Origin: Segatella oulorum JCM 14966
GTDB lineage: Bacteria; Bacteroidota; Bacteroidia; Bacteroidales; Bacteroidaceae
Direction of reading: 5' to 3'
Assembly (NCBI RefSeq): GCF_000613785.1
Contig: NZ_BAJQ01000017.1
Location: 1 to 46,765, forward strand
DNA length: 46,765 bases
Part shown: piece by piece, positions 10,923 to 21,361 of the stretch
Layout: every line of letters starts with the position of its first letter
How positions within the stretch are numbered: position 1 is the stretch's first letter
Translations under genes and position numbers: made by a program
The notes under the pieces: model-generated
The model's input: only the letters and a program-made list of their open reading frames with translations
What the model was told of the DNA's origin: nothing
The model's database searches: none

Positions 10923-11810
10923 ATGTTACTCTCCGTCGTCATCCCATTCTATCAGTCGGCCACCACGCTTCGTCAAAGTGTGGCATCTGTGTTGGCGCAG
11001 CAGGTGGATGAGATGGAAATTATCTTGGTTGATGATGGTGCGCCGGCTGATGCGCGGCAGATTGCCTCTGACATCGTTACGGGGCATGAGAATGTGTGCT
11101 GCGTCAGCCAAGACAACCAGGGGTTGAGCAGTGCTCGAAATGCGGGTGTTGCAGTGGCAAAAGGGCAATATATTACTTTTGTGGATAGCGATGACACCGT
11201 GGCGCCAGGCACTTATGCGGCAGCGCTTGCAATGGTGAAGCAGCATCCAGAGATAGCACTTTTAGAGTTTCCCGTCCTTGTAGGCGAGGGGAGTGCGCAG
11301 GCGCATCAATTGGCTTTCGCACCACGGCTTTACACCGATTGGCGGCATTATTGGCTGCGCACGCGAGCCTATGTCCATGGCTATGCTTGGAATAAAATCT
11401 ATCGCCGCGAGCAGGTGATGCGGCATCCGTTTAAAATGGGTGCGGCATTCGAGGATATCGAATTTTTGATGCGCTTGCTCCCGTCTTGTCCGTGCATCGC
11501 CACCGTGAACGAGGGCTGCTATCACTACCAGCAAAACCCGCATGGTTTGGCGGCCAATGCATCATCTTTTCAGTTAGAAAGTCTGCTGCATTGGCATGTA
11601 AACACGATGAAAAAGGTTTGCGACAAAGCCTACTTTGCGTGCATCTTAAATGTACAATTAGATATTTATCGACAAGGCGGCCCCATTCTCTTGCCCCATC
11701 GGCCACCTTTTCGCGGCACGTTTAAACTCTACATTTATTCATTAATCGGAATACAAGGCCTATGCTTCATTCACAAAATCTACAAAACCCTGCTTCCAAA
11801 CCGTTGGTGA
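10923..11810 (+). CDS. Family 2 glycosyltransferase
   Basis: 295 residues. The N-terminal GT-A domain is clear: LLSVVIPFYQ, EIILVDDGAP, NQGLSSARNAGV, and the metal-binding FVDSDDT. The C-terminal half has AFEDIEFLMRLL, common in GT2 enzymes that build cell-surface glycans. ATG at 10923 was chosen because VVIPFY must lie near the N-terminus and a promoter box sits just upstream. The longer frame from 10848 would run through that promoter. The 3' end overlaps the next glycosyltransferase gene by 49 bases. Donor sugar and acceptor are unknown. Confidence 0.88.
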   Translation: MLLSVVIPFYQSATTLRQSVASVLAQQVDEMEIILVDDGAPADARQIASDIVTGHENVCCVSQDNQGLSSARNAGVAVAKGQYITFVDSDDTVAPGTYAAALAMVKQHPEIALLEFPVLVGEGSAQAHQLAFAPRLYTDWRHYWLRTRAYVHGYAWNKIYRREQVMRHPFKMGAAFEDIEFLMRLLPSCPCIATVNEGCYHYQQNPHGLAANASSFQLESLLHWHVNTMKKVCDKAYFACILNVQLDIYRQGGPILLPHRPPFRGTFKLYIYSLIGIQGLCFIHKIYKTLLPNRW

Positions 11811-12739
11811 GTTTCATCATTACCACTTGCAACACCGACGCGCGGCAGCTGCGCGCATGCGTTGAAAGCGTTCTTAAACTCTCGTTGAGCCGCAATGACC
11901 GTGAGCTGATAGTGATTGATGATGGAAGTCGCGAGCCTGCCATCAATGTGCTGCTCGACTTTTGCGATGAGTTGATTTATGTGCGGCAGCCCAACCAGCG
12001 GCTGAGCATGGCGCGTAATCGTGGCATCAGCATGGCGCAGGGCAAGTATTTGCAATTTGTTGATGGCGACGACTATTTGTTGCAATCCACCTATGAACAT
12101 TGCTTGGATTTGGTGCGCTATCATCAGCCCGATTTGGTTTTGTTCCAGCTGTCGACTTCGCCCAAAGTGCCACTTGCAGATGACTATGAGGGGCCTTGCG
12201 CAGGTGTTGAATATATGCAGACGCACAATTTGCGAGGCACAGCTTGTGGCTATCTGTTTAGCAAGCATTTGTTGCATGGCCTTCGTTTCACAACCATGCG
12301 GCATTATGCTGAAGATGAAGAGTTCACGGCACAACTTATTTTGCAATCGAAGCATCTATTCTCCACCTCGGCCAAAGCCTATTTCTATCGGCAACATGCA
12401 GCCTCTGCTCTGCATCAAAAGCAGCCTAAAAATAAGTTGCTTCGATTGCAAGACACCGAGGAAGTGATTCTTGCGCTATTGGAGAAAAAGAAAACGCTCA
12501 CGCTTTCTGAACAAAAGGCGTTGGAACGGCGTATCTTGCAACTCACGATGGATTATCTTTATCTCACAGCACGCCTCACCCATAGCTATGAACGGCTCAC
12601 CGATGCTTGTGAGCGGATGCGCAAATATGGACTCTTCCCGCTGCCCAATAAGCATTACACCAAGAAATATTCGCTTTTCAGAAACCTCATCAATTATAGT
12701 TGGGGGCGAAAGGTGATCCTAGCAACAATGTTGAAATGA
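11762..12739 (+). CDS. Family 2 glycosyltransferase
   Basis: 325 residues. GT-A motifs: VSFIITTCNTD, ELIVIDDGS, NQRLSMARNRGI, and FVDGDDYL, where a Gly replaces the more usual Ser. HYAEDEEFTAQLI corresponds to the catalytic ED region of GT2 proteins. It overlaps both neighbours: 49 bases with the gene before, and ATGA with the gene after. Substrates cannot be inferred. The paired GT2 genes suggest successive steps in one surface polysaccharide or glycolipid. Confidence 0.88.
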   Translation: MLHSQNLQNPASKPLVSFIITTCNTDARQLRACVESVLKLSLSRNDRELIVIDDGSREPAINVLLDFCDELIYVRQPNQRLSMARNRGISMAQGKYLQFVDGDDYLLQSTYEHCLDLVRYHQPDLVLFQLSTSPKVPLADDYEGPCAGVEYMQTHNLRGTACGYLFSKHLLHGLRFTTMRHYAEDEEFTAQLILQSKHLFSTSAKAYFYRQHAASALHQKQPKNKLLRLQDTEEVILALLEKKKTLTLSEQKALERRILQLTMDYLYLTARLTHSYERLTDACERMRKYGLFPLPNKHYTKKYSLFRNLINYSWGRKVILATMLK

Positions 12740-13833
12740 AGATTTTATTATTGGGCGAATATAGCAATGTGCACCACACGCTGGCCTTAGGTTTTCGCGC
12801 TTTGGGGCATCGGGTGGTGGTGGTCTCGAATGGGGATTTCTGGAAAAACTATCCACGCGATGTGGATGTGAGTCGACATCCAGGGGCTTTGAGCGGCTTG
12901 CGACTTTATGCAAAACTTTTAAGGTTGTTGCCTCAGTGGCGCGGATTTGACATAGTGCAGCTCATCAATCCCATGTTTTTTGAGTTGAAAGCCGAGCGTC
13001 TTTTTTTCTTCTATCGTTATTTGCGCCGCCACAATAGGTGTGTTATCTTGGGCGCATTCGGCATGGATTATTATTGGGTGCACGAGAATATCACGCGCTT
13101 TCCGTTGCGCTACAGCGATTTTAATATCGGGAATGCACTTCGCAAGGATGCTGAGGCGCAACGTCATATCGCGGAATGGAGCGGAACGGCGAAAGCTGCA
13201 CTCAACCAATATATTGCCCAGGATTGCGACTTAATCATAGCAGGGCTTTATGAATACTGGGTGTGCTATCAACCGCTTTATCCTCAAAAAACGGTTTTCT
13301 GTCCGTTGCCCATCATCCCAAAAGCCGTTCGCCCAGCTCCTGTTTCGGGTGCTTTGAAGGCTTTTATCGGCATTAATCAGGCGCGCAGTGCTTACAAAGG
13401 AACCGACCGCATGTTGCGCGTAGCCGAGCAATTGCAGTGTGATTTTCCACAGCAATTCAGTCTGCGTGTGGCGCGTGATATGCCTTTTGCACAATATGTG
13501 GCAGCCATGCAGCCATGCGATTTGCTTTTCGACCAACTTTATAGCTACACACCCGCCATGAATGCCTTGGAGGCCATGAGTTATGGTGTAGTTTGTGTGG
13601 GCGGAGGCGAACCTGAGAGTTATGAGCTATTAGGTGAGAAGCTGTTGCGTCCGGTAATCAATGTGCAGCCCGACGAGGAAAATTGCTATCAGCAGCTCAT
13701 GCCATTTATCCAGCATCCCGAACGACTCAATGCGTTGAAACAGCAAAGTATAGATTATGTAAAAGCTCACCATGATTATATAAAGGTGGCACAACAATAT
13801 CTTCATTGTTATGGGCAGGCACTCCACAATTAA
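12736..13833 (+). CDS. Family 4-like glycosyltransferase
   Basis: 365 residues from ATG at 12736, which overlaps the previous stop as ATGA. A 12-residue extension is possible but lies within the upstream gene. MKILLLGEYSNVHHTLALGFRALGH is a GT-B N-terminal start, and NALEAMSYGVVCVGGGEPESYE is the donor-site EX7E-like region near residue 290. It has no membrane segment. It probably works with the two preceding GT2 enzymes. It overlaps the metallophosphatase gene by 23 bases. Confidence 0.85.
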   Translation: MKILLLGEYSNVHHTLALGFRALGHRVVVVSNGDFWKNYPRDVDVSRHPGALSGLRLYAKLLRLLPQWRGFDIVQLINPMFFELKAERLFFFYRYLRRHNRCVILGAFGMDYYWVHENITRFPLRYSDFNIGNALRKDAEAQRHIAEWSGTAKAALNQYIAQDCDLIIAGLYEYWVCYQPLYPQKTVFCPLPIIPKAVRPAPVSGALKAFIGINQARSAYKGTDRMLRVAEQLQCDFPQQFSLRVARDMPFAQYVAAMQPCDLLFDQLYSYTPAMNALEAMSYGVVCVGGGEPESYELLGEKLLRPVINVQPDEENCYQQLMPFIQHPERLNALKQQSIDYVKAHHDYIKVAQQYLHCYGQALHN

Positions 13834-15484
13834 GATTCTCTACACAACCGACATTCACGGCAGCTTTTTTCCTTATGATTTTATTGAGCGAAAGCCGTGC
13901 ACAGGCAGTCTTGCGCGGGCTGCAAGCTACATCAAAGCCCAACGTGCACGCTACGGGGAACGGTTGTTGTTGCTCGATGGGGGAGATGTGTTGCAAGGTC
14001 AGCCCACCTGTTATTACAGCAATTTCGTGGCACCAGATCAGCCAAACATGGCGGCGCGCGTGCTCAACGAATTGGGATATGATGCGCAGGCCATAGGCAA
14101 TCACGACATTGAAACGGGCCATGCGGTTTACGATAAATATATCCGTGAGGCAAACTACGCTGTGTTGGCGGCTAATGTTGTGGATGCACGGACTGGCGAA
14201 CCTTATTTTAAACCTTACGCAATATTTGTTGTCGATGGCGTGCACATTGCGGTTATCGGTATGCTCACAGCTGCGATTCCCTATTGGTTACACGAGAGTT
14301 TGTGGCAGGGCATGCAGTTTCAAAGCATTGCCTCGTGTTTGCAAAGATGGGTTCATCATGTGCGCAGCTGCGAGCAGGCAGATTTTGTTGTAGGGCTATT
14401 TCATTCGGGATATGTGGGTGGAATAGCGGATGCACATTATCCTGAGAATGAAGTGCAGGCCGTTGCACAGCAGACAATAGGAATAGATCTCATTCTCTTC
14501 GGGCACGACCACCAGCAAAAGCAGGAAGTAGTTGGTCATGCAGATGGTTCGTTTACCACGCTGCTCAACCCTTCGAGCAATGTTCATTTGATGGCTGAAG
14601 CTACGCTTGACATAGAAATTAGTGAGGGGAAAGTGCAGAAAGTTGATTGCACGGCGCAGCTTGTTTCGCTCGAAAAACAACCGCTCGACAATGACTTTAT
14701 GCAACATTTTGCTACCGATAAGCAGCAGGTGGAAAGCTACACGCAGCAAGTTGTTGGCCGCACCACCCATGCTTTGCGCACGCGAGACAGCTTCTTCTGT
14801 TCGTCACGCTTCAGCGATTTTATTCACGATGTACAGCTGGCTGCCGCTCCGGCCACACTCTCATTCAATGCGCCGCTGAAGTTTGACGCAGTCATTGCGC
14901 CGGGCGATATTCATGTTTACGACCTGTTTAATCTTTACACTTACGAAAACCAACTGTATGTGTTGCGCTTAACAGGGCAAGAAATCAAGCAATTTTTGGA
15001 GTACAGTTATGCCCTTTGGACACAGACGATGCATGAACCTACAGACCATCTCATGCGCATGGAGCAGGGGAGTGATGGGCATTGGCGGTGGCAGAACTTA
15101 GCATTTAATTTCGACACGGTGGCCGGCATTGATTATGAAGTCGATGTGCGGCAACCTGTCGGACAGAAAATCAACATCCTTCGGTTGAGCAATGGGGCTC
15201 CTTTCATGCTCAATCAAAGCTATCGTGTGGCAATGAACAGCTATCGCGGCAATGGTGGAGGTGAGTTGCTGACACGCGGTGCGGGCATTTCCTTCGAAGA
15301 ACTTCCACAGCGCATTGTGTGGATGAGCAGTAAAGACCAGCGCCAAATCATTATGGATTACATCCATGCAAAAGGTACAATAGCGGCAGAACCCCACAAC
15401 AACTGGCAATTTGTGCCCAAAGCGTGGGCTGAACCAGCCATTGCAGCCGATAAACGATTGTTGTTTCCAGGCAGTCATGGGTGA
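13811..15484 (+). CDS. Metallophosphatase / 5'-nucleotidase family protein
   Basis: 557 residues. The calcineurin-like metal-site motifs are present in order: TTDIHG (Asp14, His16), LDGGDVLQG, IGNHDIE, GLFHSGY and FGHDHQ. A C-terminal 5'-nucleotidase domain starts at about residue 310 and contains YENQLYVLRLTGQEI and NSYRGNGGGELL. There is no signal peptide, although many relatives are periplasmic; the protein seems cytoplasmic. Likely substrates are nucleoside monophosphates or cyclic nucleotides. Overlap with the glycosyltransferase gene suggests it may remove nucleotides released by sugar transfer, but that is a guess. A terminator follows. Confidence 0.88.
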   Translation: MGRHSTIKILYTTDIHGSFFPYDFIERKPCTGSLARAASYIKAQRARYGERLLLLDGGDVLQGQPTCYYSNFVAPDQPNMAARVLNELGYDAQAIGNHDIETGHAVYDKYIREANYAVLAANVVDARTGEPYFKPYAIFVVDGVHIAVIGMLTAAIPYWLHESLWQGMQFQSIASCLQRWVHHVRSCEQADFVVGLFHSGYVGGIADAHYPENEVQAVAQQTIGIDLILFGHDHQQKQEVVGHADGSFTTLLNPSSNVHLMAEATLDIEISEGKVQKVDCTAQLVSLEKQPLDNDFMQHFATDKQQVESYTQQVVGRTTHALRTRDSFFCSSRFSDFIHDVQLAAAPATLSFNAPLKFDAVIAPGDIHVYDLFNLYTYENQLYVLRLTGQEIKQFLEYSYALWTQTMHEPTDHLMRMEQGSDGHWRWQNLAFNFDTVAGIDYEVDVRQPVGQKINILRLSNGAPFMLNQSYRVAMNSYRGNGGGELLTRGAGISFEELPQRIVWMSSKDQRQIIMDYIHAKGTIAAEPHNNWQFVPKAWAEPAIAADKRLLFPGSHG

Positions 15485-15537
15485 TGATTCTGAGGAGGAT
15501 AATCCCGTGATTAGAATCATGCTTACGCCAAGCATAC

Positions 15538-15567
15538 AAAAAAGGCAGCCCAAGCGGACTGCCTTTT
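15538..15567. terminator. Bidirectional intrinsic terminator
   Basis: AAAAGGCAG and CTGCCTTTT form a stem around a loop of about 10 bases, with A and T runs on both sides. It serves the metallophosphatase operon from the left and htrA from the right. Confidence 0.85.
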
Positions 15568-15590
15568 GATGTGGATAGCGCAAAATTGCG

Positions 15591-17069
15591 TTATTCCGAA
15601 ATCTTCACTACTTTATAATCGCGTTTGCCCGTAGGCCAAATGCCTTTCACAATCAGCACGGGATCTTGGCTGGTCGACGCGCTCTTCACAAGCTCCTGCA
15701 AATCGTTGAGGGTCTTGAGGGGCGTGTCGTTGGCATATTGCATGATGAAACCGGTGTCAATGCCGCTGTCTTTGATTGCACCTTTGCCCACTTTCGTCAC
15801 TTCCAAACCAACGTTGATGTTGAATTCCTTCTTCTGTTGCTCGGTCACGGGACGGAAACTTGCGCCTAACACATCGAGGTCGGCAGTCTTAATCACTTTG
15901 GTGTTGCCCTGTGCATTTTTCAATACGACCGACTTGCTGTGCTTGGCCTTGTTGTGCAAGTAGGTGAGATTTACTTGTTCGCCCGGACGTTTCTTCGACA
16001 GCAGTTCCTGCAACTCAGACATCTTCGTTACCTTTTTGCCATCAACAGCCACAATCACGTCGCCTTTCTTGATGCCGGCAGCTTCGGCCGAACTGCCTTC
16101 AACCACTTCGGCCACATAAACTCCTTCGTTGGTGCCCAAGTCAACCTCTTTCTTCTCTTCTTTCTGCGCGTTGATATAGTTCAGCACATCGCCGCCGCGG
16201 ATGCCCAGCACAGCACGTTGTACGGTGCCATATTGCTTGAGGTCTTCCACCACTTTGGTCATGATGGTTGTGGGAATAGCGAAACCGTAGCCACTGTAAG
16301 CTCCCGTTTGCGAATAGAGCATGGCATTGATGCCCACCAATTCGCCTTGCGCATTAACCAAGGCACCGCCCGAGTTGCCGGGATTGATGGCCGCATCGGT
16401 TTGAATGAAGCTCGAAATCTGCGGACCGTTGCTGCCGTCGCCGCCCATGGAGCGTGCCTTGGCACTCACGATACCTGCTGTGACAGTGGAGCTGAGGTTG
16501 TAGGGGTTGCCCACAGCCAGCACCCATTCACCCACCTTCAGTTTGTCGCTGTCGCCAATGGGAAGCGTGGGCAGGTTCTTGCCGTTGATTTTGATGAGCG
16601 CTAAATCGGTCTGCGGATCGGTTCCGATGATGCGTGCCGAATATTCGCGGTTGTCGTTGAGCGTCACGGTGAGCTCGTCGGCACCATTCACCACGTGGTT
16701 ATTGGTCACGATGTAGCCGTCGCTGCTGATGATGACACCACTGCCCGTAGCCTCCTTTTTAGGTGTCTGCACTTTGCGACGCTGCGAACCTCCGCCTTGG
16801 TTGGGATTACCAAAGAAGCCGAAGGGATCGAAGAAACCTCCAAAGGGGTCGTCGTCGGCCTCAACGGTTTGCACTTTTGAATTTTGCACAAACTTGATGT
16901 GCACCACTGCGGGAAGTGCTTTCTCGGCTGCATAAGTTAAATCGATGGGCTGCCCTTGGGCTACAGCTGCAACCTCGGGTGCTGCATTTGCTTTGATAAA
17001 TGCACCTGCAGAGAGGCCTAAAGCCGCTACGCACAGGGCGCTGAAAAGATATTTACTATTCATTCTCAT
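15591..17069 (-). CDS. htrA: HtrA/DegQ-type periplasmic serine protease
   Basis: 492 residues, or 490 if the second ATG at 17063 is used. It has an N-terminal signal sequence (about residues 3-29). The trypsin-like catalytic triad is His125 in TNNHVV, Asp155 in TDLALIK and Ser233 in NPGNSGGAL. A Phe/Gly-rich loop (DDPFGGFFDPFGFF, about 73-86) precedes it. Two PDZ domains follow, the first at about 300-385 and a shorter C-terminal one. It degrades or refolds damaged envelope proteins. The gene is single, with its own promoter and terminator. Confidence 0.95.
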   Translation of the reverse strand: MRMNSKYLFSALCVAALGLSAGAFIKANAAPEVAAVAQGQPIDLTYAAEKALPAVVHIKFVQNSKVQTVEADDDPFGGFFDPFGFFGNPNQGGGSQRRKVQTPKKEATGSGVIISSDGYIVTNNHVVNGADELTVTLNDNREYSARIIGTDPQTDLALIKINGKNLPTLPIGDSDKLKVGEWVLAVGNPYNLSSTVTAGIVSAKARSMGGDGSNGPQISSFIQTDAAINPGNSGGALVNAQGELVGINAMLYSQTGAYSGYGFAIPTTIMTKVVEDLKQYGTVQRAVLGIRGGDVLNYINAQKEEKKEVDLGTNEGVYVAEVVEGSSAEAAGIKKGDVIVAVDGKKVTKMSELQELLSKKRPGEQVNLTYLHNKAKHSKSVVLKNAQGNTKVIKTADLDVLGASFRPVTEQQKKEFNINVGLEVTKVGKGAIKDSGIDTGFIMQYANDTPLKTLNDLQELVKSASTSQDPVLIVKGIWPTGKRDYKVVKISE

Positions 17070-17408
17070 AACAATGTAAGTTTAATGTTTCAATATTTTG
17101 TTTTGTTTTTATTTGGTTGCAAATATACAACCAAAATCATTTATCAAAGTCGATTTCCTTAAATCTTTATTCGCATTTAACACTTTTCGTTAATGGTTTA
17201 ACTCATCTTAAACGTAAAAATTATGCTGGTGACGGTCATTGGAGGCCATACCGCCGCATTTTCGGTCATCGTTGTTGTTATCGCCTTTCCCCATTTTCTC
17301 CGATGGCGCAGTGCCGATGGTCACCGGTGTTTGGTTACATTCGTGCCAACCTGAGTAAGTAGCAGTAGCGATGAAATTGCAGCTACAATCACTTTTTCTA
17401 TCCAAGAT
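17070..17408. other. Intergenic region with the htrA promoter
   Basis: Divergent region between htrA and cassette 1. CAAATATA at 17120-17127 reads TATATTTG on the minus strand, a TAnnTTTG box for htrA; the nearest TTTG upstream is 17 bases away, two short of usual. I see no convincing gene in the remaining bases. Confidence 0.5.
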
Positions 17409-17439
17409 TTTGCACTTTCGCTAAAAGTTTATACCTTTG
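17409..17439 (+). promoter_or_regulatory. Promoter of fimbrillin cassette 1
   Basis: TTTG at 17409-17412 and TACCTTTG at 17432-17439, spacer 19. The same arrangement stands in front of cassette 2. An ATG lies at 17446, about where transcription should begin. Confidence 0.8.
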
Positions 17440-17445
17440 CGACCG

Positions 17446-17773
<328 letters not shown>

Positions 17774-17793
<20 letters not shown>

Positions 17794-17956
17794 AACGCCT
17801 GCATGTACAATAATTCCGTTAGCAACGGAGTACGCGTTATTAACAAAAAGCCCCGTGGCACGTCCCGGTGGCGGTGGTGAAACAGGTCACAAAGGCAGCG
17901 TCAGCGTAGGTGATTTTGAAGATGGCGGCAGTGAAGAAGTCGAAGACGAAGATTAA
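17774..17956 (+). CDS. Small acidic peptide of cassette 1
   Basis: 60 residues starting MKKKMYETPACTIIPLATE. The N-terminal pattern (Tyr, Pro, then alternating hydrophobics, Thr/Glu and Leu-Leu) occurs in many short Bacteroidetes proteins of unknown role. The middle is Gly- and Arg-rich (ARPGGGG), and the tail is strongly acidic (SEEVEDED). There is no clear signal peptide. The equivalent gene of cassette 2 keeps the N-terminal block and the acidic tail but differs between them. It is 51 bases upstream of the fimbrillin-like gene and probably cotranscribed. Function unknown; it could be a secreted or modified peptide. Confidence 0.7.
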
Positions 17957-18007
17957 ACGACATGCACAGTCCATCGCAAGTAGTAAACAACAAAACGAAA
18001 AACGAAG

Positions 18008-20845
18008 ATGAAACATACATTTCGAAAACAACACTTTAGCAGCCTGTGCAATGGCAGTCTGTTGCTCGTCCTCGGTGCGACCCTTCTATTCGGTGCTTGT
18101 GCCGACGATGACTTAACCACTGACAAGCCTGGCAAACACACCGGCACGACGGTAGCTTTCAATGTGAGCGATGCCCAAATGGAATCCTTGGCACAGGCCG
18201 GCGCAAGGGCATAACCCGCGGTTTGAGCCCACAGCCCCTCTCGTCGGCCGACCTTGCCCCACGAAAACTTGAAGCTACGGGCAGTAATCCTCACGACTTC
18301 TGCCTGATTGAGTCGACTGTCGACGGCATCAACCCCGTGAAACCGGCCGAAGGAACACGCGCCGAAATCATCAAGACGGCCACCCTCGGCAATTTCTCGT
18401 CCATCGGCTATCGCGCGGCAAATTCGACAGCTGCAGCCAATCCTAACACCGCGCTGTTGTGGTTTCATGGTGAAAAGACCAATCCCGATGGTACGTTAAA
18501 TCATCGCTACGATTGGGATTGGCCCGTCAACGTCTACGGTCGTTTCTATGCCGTCTATCCCGAAGCTACACCAGCAAACAAAATCACGCTTTCGCCGAGC
18601 AATTATGCGCAAGTACCCTATATTGACTTCGAAGTTAATCAAGATGTGATGAGTCAAGTAGACTTGATGACAGCCTGCTCGGGCGAAGTGCACTACATCC
18701 ATGGCAACGACCCCACAAGCAACCTCAAGTTCCGCCATGCCTTGGCTGCTGTGAAGTTTTCCATTGGTAGCAACCTCTCACCCATCACCATTACAAAGAT
18801 TGAGCTGACCAATGTGAAGTATAAAGGTCGTTATCGCCTGCCCAATCAGGCCGATGGCAGCGATGCCACTTGGACTTCGGTTGACAATGCCACCACCATG
18901 ATGACGCTTGATAACATTAGCCTGAACGCAGCAGAAATGCCCAACACGATGTTGGCTGGTGCGCTCGACCCCGACCCCAACAACCACAACCGCGCTGGTC
19001 GGGAGAATTACACCTTCTTGATGATTCCACAAACGATGCCGGCCAAGACAGCTACTAATGCTATCAAGGCCATTCTCCATTACAAAGAAGGTGGGCTCGA
19101 TAAGACCATTAGCTTTCCCTTGACTGGTGAATGGAAAGCCAATACCACGATGGAATATAAACTCTCTCAAAAGAACTCCTCGTGGGGCTATCAATTAACC
19201 CTTGCAGATAATAACAAGACCTTCGATTATCAGGGCACCGCTTTGGGAAGTGCACAGTTCCAAGTGAAGAGCTATCGCGAAGGTGGCGCTACACAGCAGC
19301 CCGTTCCTTGGAAGATTTCAAAATACGAAGAGTGGGACTATACCCTCAATGGCGGCATCGGCGGCTGGATAGACCGTGGCACCACGAAGCCCGATTGGCT
19401 TGGCGACATCACCGACCATGGCAATGGTGGAACAGCAGCTGAAGCTTGTAACACCGCTGTGAAAGCCGCTCCTGTTACCGACCAACTCGCCGCTTACAAC
19501 CAAGTGCTCAAAGATGCCACACCCAAAGGAACGGCCACCAATCCCTACAACTTGGCCAATCCCGGTGGAAATGGCTCTATGATGAATATAGAAGAGAGTG
19601 CCAACTGTTATCTCATCTCTGCTCCCGGCCATTATTGCATCCCATTGGTTTATGGTAATTCCTATAAAAATGGCATCATTAAAGGAAACGCTTTCCGGTC
19701 GACACAGCCTGCTGGTACCCCCTATTTGCTGAAGACCTTAAAAGATCATCGGGATATGGACATGGCCGGGGCAAGAATTAGTGCGCAACTGCACTTACCT
19801 TGATGGTGCTTCAATTGTTTGGATGGATCAACCCAATCTGATACGCAGTTCTTCTTTAAGCGTTGTTAATGATATTCCAACTAATCTTGGCTCCATGGAT
19901 TTTTTGGAGTTTGAGGTGAAGAAAGGAGACATTTGCAATGGTAATGCTGTTATAGCCGTTAAACTCGGCAACACCATTGTTTGGTCGTGGCACTTGTGGT
20001 TCGACCATGCCGACGCATTGGACAAGATTCCGTGTAAGAACTACGGCGGCATCACCTATAAATTTACGCGTAACACACTGGGACAAGTATATTCCAAATA
20101 TGAGGCAACATCCTACGACAAACCTCGCAAGGCACGTCTCACCATTGAACAGCAAGCAGGCAACGGTGGTGTCAGAGCTTCTGCACCGCTCGTAATCATG
20201 CAAAATCCGGAAAATAAAAAAGAAATGGCAGCCACATTCTATCAGTTTGGGCGCAAGGATGCCCTGCCCGGTACAGATGCCATTACAGAGGGTAACTATT
20301 CTTTCGATGGCACCCCTGGTGGCCATTCTATAGGTTATGCCATCCAGCATCCTGAGAAGATGTTTGCGCCTGCCGGGACTGGAACTTACTCTGATGACTG
20401 GTGTAACGCCACTTATTTGAACCTCTGGTCGATGGACAATACTGTAACTGGCTTCAATGACGCCGCTGTCGTCAAGACCATCTACGACCCATGTCCTGCC
20501 GGTTTCCACATGCCGGCATCCAACGCCTTCACTGGCTTCGCGACCACTGGTAACAATACCTTCACGCAATCCGAGTTCAATGTCAGCGGTGCCTGGGACT
20601 ACGGTTGGCACTTCAACAACAAAATCAGCAGTCCTGACGCCACTGTATATTTCCCCGCTTTGGGTTATCGCGAATGGAGCTTCGGTATGCTGTACGGCAT
20701 GGGCGCCGGCGGCTGCTATTGGTCGGCCGTCCCGAACAACACGGCCCGCGGTTGCTACCTGAGTTTTGGCAACTATTTCGTGGCCCCGATGGTCAACGAC
20801 GGACGGGCAGCTGTGTACTCTGTCCGCCCGGTAGCAGATAATTAA
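18008..20845 (+). CDS. Fimbrillin-family lipoprotein with major-paralogous C-terminal domain, cassette 1
   Basis: About 945 residues when rejoined across two frameshifts. The lipoprotein signal ends in LLFGAC with Cys31. The Mfa/fimbrillin-like region includes LKFRHALAAVKFSIG near residue 245. The C-terminal region from about AATFYQFGRKDALPG to GCYWSAVPNN and YSVRPVADN is a Bacteroidetes/Fibrobacter major-paralogous domain. The frame is lost near 18205 (one base missing before KGITRGLSP) and near 19770 (one extra base, probably in GGGG, before NCTYLDGASIVW). It is probably surface-exposed, as adhesin or fimbrial component. The cassette 2 protein has the same domain order, with similar sequence only in blocks. 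Confidence 0.82.
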
Positions 20846-20892
20846 ACGAGAGATGATGTTGATGTGGAATCATGCTAATATGGAAATGGCTG

Positions 20893-21296
20893 TCCGGAGG
20901 TTCGGACAGGCGTTCCCCAAACAGGATGGAGCTAACCCGTGTTCCGGCCAGGCGTTCCCCAAACAGGATGGAGCTAACCCGTGTTCCGGACAGGCGTTCC
21001 CCAAACAGGATGGAGCTAACCCGTATTCCGGACGGTCGTTCCCCAAACGGGATGGAGCTGTCCCGTATTCCGGTCAGCCGTTCCCCGAACGGGATGGAAC
21101 TGTAACGTGTTCTGGCCAGTCGTTTCCCGAACGGGATGGCGCTGTAACGTGTTCCGGCCAGCCATTTCCCGAACGGATGGCGCTGTAACGTGTTCCGGCC
21201 AGCCATTTCCCGAACGGATGGCGCTGTAACGTGTTTCGGACGGTCGTTCCCCGAACAGGATGGAGCTGTCCCGTATTCCGGACAGCCGTTCCCCAA
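20893..21296. repeat. Tandem array C, 42-bp period (two units of 41), about 10 units
   Basis: Units with GTTCCCC or close variants start at 20911, 20953, 20995, 21037, 21079, 21121, 21163, 21204, 21245 and 21287. The array drifts from AAACAGGATGG to GAACGGGATGG along its length. Dyads include TCCCGAACGGGA at 21121 on and TGTTCCGGACA around 20990. It fills the gap between the fimbrillin-like gene and the DUF6261 gene, where array D lies in cassette 2. Confidence 0.93.
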
Positions 21297-21361
21297 AGAA
21301 GAACCTATGGGCCGAGGGTGGTTCGGCCTTCATTCATAATCAAAAAAAAAAATTAATCACG

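Noticed and set aside
17117..17405. Small genes between htrA and cassette 1
   Set aside because: Frames of 65-81 residues on either strand have no homology I recognise and no start signal; the htrA promoter box lies inside one of them.
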